Part shown: positions 34,750-38,330 of the stretch, one piece after another
Numbering within the stretch: the first letter of the stretch is position 1
How the letters are laid out: each line of letters begins with the position of its first letter
NCBI GenBank assembly: GCA_003562335.1
Contig: PWVE01000144.1
Location: forward strand, 1-38,330
From: PVC group bacterium
GTDB taxonomy: Bacteria > Verrucomicrobiota > Kiritimatiellia > SLAD01
Length of the DNA stretch: 38,330 nt
Direction of reading: 5' to 3'
Notes under the pieces: model-generated
What the model was told of the DNA's origin: nothing
Seen by the model: only the letters and a program-made list of their open reading frames with translations
The model's database searches: none
Translations under genes and position numbers: made by a program

Positions 34750-34776
34750 GGTCTTCCTTTCTTAGCCATTTCGGTG

Positions 34777-34850
34777 GACGACTACGGTAGACGGACTCAA
34801 AAATCTCTCCCCGTAGTCCGTAGTCGTCGCCGTAGTCGTCGACCCATTCA
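34777..34850. repeat. Palindromic dispersed repeat, copy 2
   Basis: GACGACTACGG (34777-34787) is matched by inverted CCGTAGTCGTC at 34818-34828, with a second tandem inverted copy at 34830-34840. The loop reads GACGGACTCAAAAATCTCTC, nearly the same as copy 1 at 4147-4223. The end GTCGACCCATTCAC is the complement of the start of copy 1 (GAATGGGTTGAC) with one mismatch, so the whole element is present in both places, flipped. It sits between hflK and the gene at 34897-36318. Confidence 0.85.
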
Positions 34851-34896
34851 CCTTTTCACAAATTTTTGACAGTATCCCAACACCGAGTGCAAACGT

Positions 34897-36318
34897 TTAC
34901 TGCGGTACCGCCAGTGTACCATTATGGAATTCGATAACATGGCCTTTTTCAACCAGCCACGTCAACGGTTGCAACAGCTCGGCTAGTTTGGCCGGATCGT
35001 CGCCCGCAGCGGGGCGGAGCTCGGCGATTAATTCGGCGCGCGTGCCGCCGGGATGTGCCCGCAGCCATTCCAATATTTCGCGGATGACCGGAATCACCCC
35101 ACCCGGATCCACCGGGTGCGGGGCCACGGCAGTGACAAACAACGAGTGGTTCGCGGTCTGAAACACGTGCAGCTTCATCCGCTTGAAGGCACCGCGCAAC
35201 GCGCGCACCAATGTGGCCGGATAGCGTTGTTCACGCGCCCAGGCTGCCCGCAGTAACGCCAACAGCGCAGGCTCCCGTATTTCCCGCGATAACGGGCCGG
35301 GCAACACGGCTTTATGCACGCGCTTAAGATCCGTCGGCAACACGTGCTGCTCGATGTAGGCGCGCGCCTCTTTTTCTGTGCAAGGTTCTGCCGCAGCGTC
35401 GCCAGCGGCCCGTTCAGGGCGTAACCGGTAAACCGTTACCGTGCGCTGCGCTTCCTTCCACGCCTCAATGGCTTCCGGATCGCGTACCGTCTCGATGTGC
35501 CGCCGGTAATCGTCCAACGACAAATGACCAAAACGGGCCTGATGCAAATGCTGGACCGCCGCCGTATAGTCATGATGATTCGGCGGTCCCAGCCACTCAC
35601 CGCTCAGCCCGCACCGGGCCACGCAAACAAACTGGCCGGCCGGCGGCTCTTTCTGGACGGTTTCGCATTCGAAATAGTGTTCCACTCCGCGCGCCAACAC
35701 GTCCCGGCGCGCCTGCTCCACATCGTAATAGACCAAACCCGTCAAGCGGGATTGATAGAACGACAAGGCATACGCCCCGCCCCGTTTCCGATGCGCTTCA
35801 AAGCGTACGGCGTGCCATTGCGGCCGATTCAAAAACAGATGCGCCAACTCGGGCAAAGGAAACGCGTGCTGCGCGGCCCGCAGATCGGCCGCCATCGTCG
35901 CCAGCTTTTCCTGGTCGGGAATAAAGGAAACTTGAATAGGTAACCGTTGCGGCGCTTCCCGCTGGTGCCGACGCGTGTCCGGGCGAGGCCCCGGCGAACG
36001 CGACCGGTCCGGGCGCCGGTCAGCACCGGGACGGCGACCCGATTGGTCAGCGGTGGGTTTGCGTGTGCGGTTGCGATCACGACCATACGGGTCCTTGGCT
36101 GCGCGACGATCTCCTTGGCGTGGGCGGGGCGCACCGCCGCGATCCCGTCGACCCGCTGAACGCCCGCGGTCGTCCCGGGTATCCCCTCCGCTATGATCGC
36201 GATAGGGATCCGCGCTCGGGGGTTGCCGCGCCCAGTCCGGCACAAAATTCAGGTCCAGCAGCAGGGCTGCAGGGTCGCCGCCGGGGCGGCTGTTTTCAGG
36301 CGTGTGCGCGTCGGTCAT
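34897..36318 (-). CDS. Hypothetical protein with long Arg/Asp-rich low-complexity region
   Basis: 473 residues from the ATG at 36318; the frame runs 23 codons further but the N-terminus MTDAHTPENSRPGGDPAALLLDLNFVPDWAR looks natural. No ribosome site is clear. Residues about 38-125 are a disordered Arg/Asp/Gly/Pro region (RGRSAGRRDRGGAPRPRQGD), like the RNA-contacting tails of helicases and ribosomal factors. The globular part (about 127-473) includes LPIQVSFIPDQEKLATMAADL, CETVQKEPPAGQFVCVARCGLSGEW, GPPNHHDYTAAVQHLH, an alpha-helical middle and a winged-helix-like C-terminus (IREILEWLRAHPGGTRAELIAEL). No named family is recognised. Nucleic-acid binding is an inference from charge and the winged-helix-like end. 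It is transcribed divergently from the next gene, 93 bases apart. Confidence 0.82.
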   Translation of the reverse strand: MTDAHTPENSRPGGDPAALLLDLNFVPDWARQPPSADPYRDHSGGDTRDDRGRSAGRRDRGGAPRPRQGDRRAAKDPYGRDRNRTRKPTADQSGRRPGADRRPDRSRSPGPRPDTRRHQREAPQRLPIQVSFIPDQEKLATMAADLRAAQHAFPLPELAHLFLNRPQWHAVRFEAHRKRGGAYALSFYQSRLTGLVYYDVEQARRDVLARGVEHYFECETVQKEPPAGQFVCVARCGLSGEWLGPPNHHDYTAAVQHLHQARFGHLSLDDYRRHIETVRDPEAIEAWKEAQRTVTVYRLRPERAAGDAAAEPCTEKEARAYIEQHVLPTDLKRVHKAVLPGPLSREIREPALLALLRAAWAREQRYPATLVRALRGAFKRMKLHVFQTANHSLFVTAVAPHPVDPGGVIPVIREILEWLRAHPGGTRAELIAELRPAAGDDPAKLAELLQPLTWLVEKGHVIEFHNGTLAVPQ

Positions 36319-36411
36319 AAATCGTATTGGGTGTGTGACAACAATCGTGTAGGATCGCCAATGAACTAAACAGCTTATTCGCCCCAAGGTGATTAATCAA
36401 TAGGAAACGTT

Positions 36412-38124
36412 ATGTCCACTGAATCCACCCGCGCCCAAAGAGAGAAATATACGTCGGCCATCACGCTGTCGGACATGGAGATTTTTATCTTTCCCGAACT
36501 GCTCTACAGCCTTCTGCTGGCCAACATCATGTCGCCGCGCATCTGGGCGTGGCGCGACGATCCCTGGTTCAAGGACATCGAACGAATGAAACCGTACCGC
36601 CGTATCCTGCGCCTTAAACAGTTCATCATGGACCGCTACGAGTTCAACCTGGACCTCGACACCTGGGGCCTGACGCGTAAAGAGGTCGAACTGGCCCGGT
36701 TCCGCGGCATTGTGGATGAAGAGACCCTGAGCCGGAGCAACGCCTTGTTCGGTTATGAGGGGGACAAATACTATTTCGACATCGATATCCGCCGCCACTT
36801 CGGCTTGGATAAATACACCTCTGACGTTATCCCCTACTGGAAAACCGAAACCGTGGAAGCCATGGACGCTTTTTGCTTCCGTGACGGCTATCAGCAGGGG
36901 GCCGGCGAGTGTGTTTCCCTCTCGACCCTTTATGCCGCCGCGCTGTTTATCGTGTGCGGGATCCCGCTGGAGGATATCTACCTGATCGCCACGCCGCTCC
37001 ATTCGCAGAATTTTGTCGATGTGCGCGAGGGCGTATTGACCAATAACCGGCGGATTGTGACCAAGAACATGTGGTTTAACGGAACGGAAATTACCTACAA
37101 GGCACAACGCGCGCTGCGCAACGAGCAAATCACCATCGTGGCCCATCAAAGCGGCTATATTCATGCCGTCTACCCGGTGGCCACAATGGCGGCTGAGGCC
37201 TACGCACACTTCAAGAACCGCCTGCAGGCGTTTCTGGTCACGGACATTAACGCGGAAATCGTGGCCAACTTCCTGCGCCAGCAAAGCCACTTGCAAAGCT
37301 GCTTCCAAGTGGTCGGCCAATGTCACGGCAAGACCCGTTACATCCCGGCCGAACGCCTCTACGCGTACGAGCATAACAGCCCCTACCGCGTCAGTGACGG
37401 CACCCGGGAAAAACTGTTGTGCGAAATCGAGGAGGATGAATATTACACCGACCCCATTCCCGGCCGCATCTCCATGAACATGTTTGAAGATTTCTTCAAA
37501 CAGCACCGGATTGACTTGAACAAACCGGACGACTTGGTCCGGCTACGCGATCAGTTCCAGTGCAATAACGCGCGCGGCGACGAGATTCTGGAGGACTTGA
37601 TCGCCTTCTGCCGGGTCACCCCGCGCTTCCCGGACACCGACGCCTCCAAACAGTTTACACAAACCGTCCCGCCGCTGGCCATCACGCCCGATATGGACCG
37701 TACCGCCATTATCGCCGCGCTCGAGGCTGCCCGGGACCAGTCACCCGTAGCGGATTTAGCGTTTTACGCCTATCGCGACCTGACCCGCACAGACTGGCAA
37801 CCCTTCCTGCAAGCCGCGTGGGAACGTAACCCGGTCAGTGTGGAAGCCGCGCAAAAACTTTCGCTGGCCGAGGTGGAGGCGCAACTGCGCCACTGGCCCG
37901 AGGCGTCCATCTATGACGGTCCGCGCCTGGCCCAACCCGACGAAGTCTGGAACTTTCAGCGCGGCGACGGCCTGGAAAAGGCACTCTGCCTCGCCAACAT
38001 CGCGCGCCACGTCCATCAAGCCGCCATCGGCCAACTCACCGTTACCCCTGACGAAGCCCGCATCGAGATCAACGGACAATCCCACGCCTTCGCCAGCCGG
38101 AAAAAGCTAACCTACACGGGGTAG
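36412..38124 (+). CDS. Hypothetical protein with possible transglutaminase-like core
   Basis: A 570-residue soluble protein with AGGA upstream of the ATG at 36412. No signal peptide was seen; a short hydrophobic run (IFPELLYSLLLANIM, about 26-40) is not a clear membrane segment. The stretch FCFRDGYQQGAGECVSLSTLYAAALFIVCGIP with C167, then ATPLHSQNFVDV with H197, resembles the order of a transglutaminase-like Cys-His core (Cys at a helix start, His about 30 residues on, then N200 or D203). This is a weak match by eye. The C-terminal third is acidic and helical. No named family is recognised. Divergent from the Arg/Asp-rich protein gene; the two may share a regulatory region of 93 bases. Confidence 0.82.
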   Translation: MSTESTRAQREKYTSAITLSDMEIFIFPELLYSLLLANIMSPRIWAWRDDPWFKDIERMKPYRRILRLKQFIMDRYEFNLDLDTWGLTRKEVELARFRGIVDEETLSRSNALFGYEGDKYYFDIDIRRHFGLDKYTSDVIPYWKTETVEAMDAFCFRDGYQQGAGECVSLSTLYAAALFIVCGIPLEDIYLIATPLHSQNFVDVREGVLTNNRRIVTKNMWFNGTEITYKAQRALRNEQITIVAHQSGYIHAVYPVATMAAEAYAHFKNRLQAFLVTDINAEIVANFLRQQSHLQSCFQVVGQCHGKTRYIPAERLYAYEHNSPYRVSDGTREKLLCEIEEDEYYTDPIPGRISMNMFEDFFKQHRIDLNKPDDLVRLRDQFQCNNARGDEILEDLIAFCRVTPRFPDTDASKQFTQTVPPLAITPDMDRTAIIAALEAARDQSPVADLAFYAYRDLTRTDWQPFLQAAWERNPVSVEAAQKLSLAEVEAQLRHWPEASIYDGPRLAQPDEVWNFQRGDGLEKALCLANIARHVHQAAIGQLTVTPDEARIEINGQSHAFASRKKLTYTG

Positions 38125-38163
38125 CCCGTTCGAGCGCGGATGGGTTTAGTTCATAAACGCTCA

Positions 38164-38190
38164 CTTTTTCGCCCTATTTCGGCGAAAGAG
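38164..38190 (+). terminator. Hairpin downstream of the 36412-38124 gene
   Basis: TTTCGCC (38167-38173) pairs perfectly with GGCGAAA (38181-38187), and the stem extends with one mismatch to 38164 and 38190. It lies 39 bases after the stop codon. The following bases are not U-rich, so it is a hairpin with only possible terminator function. The remaining bases to the window end hold no gene that I can see. Confidence 0.35.
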
Positions 38191-38330
38191 CCGATTGCGC
38201 TGTAAGAAATTGATGGAGTATGTGCTTCGGGGGAGCGTGTGTGGAGGCTGTTATTGAGTATGAAGGGACTTTGTCATGTCGAGCTTGCCGAGACATCTCC
38301 GAATCGCGCCAGCCACCGTCGCGTTGGGAA

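Noticed and set aside
34751-34896. Transposon or insertion-sequence remnant upstream of hflK
   Set aside because: Only the 74-base palindromic element is present; no transposase coding or long terminal repeats.
38270-38315. Short inverted repeat around ATGTCGAGCTTGCCGAGACAT near the right edge
   Set aside because: Only five outer bases pair perfectly and the context is cut by the window end. It may be a genome repeat, but this cannot be supported here.

Overview
The window is 38.3 kb of GC-rich (roughly 58-60 %) bacterial chromosome from a Gram-negative organism. Evidence for two membranes is an RND pump with a periplasmic adaptor, a lipoprotein, a putative outer-membrane barrel and HflK/HflC. 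Several things together hint at a PVC-group bacterium, perhaps Kiritimatiellota: a tiny COX24/bS22-like basic protein, zinc-ribbon appendages on unrelated proteins, a fused E1 alpha/beta, and fold-back repeats between genes. That placement is inference from gene style, not from a marker gene. No rRNA, tRNA, CRISPR array, insertion sequence or phage gene was seen.

Left part (1-7.3 kb, mostly + strand): the 3' end of an RND adaptor gene overlaps a complete RND permease. Then come a small DUF6132-type membrane protein and two YeeE/YedE-type half-transporters (sulfur import), with fold-back repeats inserted around the DUF6132 gene. A small secreted tetra-cysteine protein lies on the other strand. 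A nested palindromic element precedes an orphan hisG, which is followed by a 29-codon ribosome-type basic protein.

Middle (7.4-15.5 kb): a TPR lipoprotein is translationally coupled to a membrane serine protease of the NfeD type, followed by a second short NfeD-like protein and a zinc-ribbon protein with its own sigma70-like promoter. A GAF-PAS-GGDEF-REC-HD-GYP protein (c-di-GMP synthesis and breakdown plus a receiver in one chain) follows behind a leader with two perfect hairpins.

15.4-22.0 kb (- strand): one operon runs DeoR-type regulator, E2, E3, fused E1 alpha-beta, outer-membrane barrel. It encodes a complete 2-oxo-acid dehydrogenase complex with phased GATCA(C/T) sites upstream as candidate operators.

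22.2-34.7 kb (- strand): hflK and hflC lead into a tightly packed five-gene unit: small membrane protein, GHL10-type secreted protein, PPC-TPR secreted protein, hyaluronan/chitin-synthase-like GT2 with an N-terminal zinc ribbon, and a 1317-residue membrane-anchored NodB-like protein. Overlaps and gaps of only a few bases tie them together. The set looks like an undescribed relative of the PgaABCD-type exopolysaccharide machines: a synthase, a NodB-like domain whose metal ligands are altered, TPR scaffolds and barrel domains. Two of the proteins are paralogous over about 550 residues. This is the best candidate for a new system in the window, and the c-di-GMP protein about 7 kb away could be a regulator (speculative).

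Right end (34.8-38.3 kb): a second copy of the palindromic repeat, then two divergently transcribed genes of unknown function, one with a long Arg/Asp-rich region and one with a possible transglutaminase-like Cys/His core.
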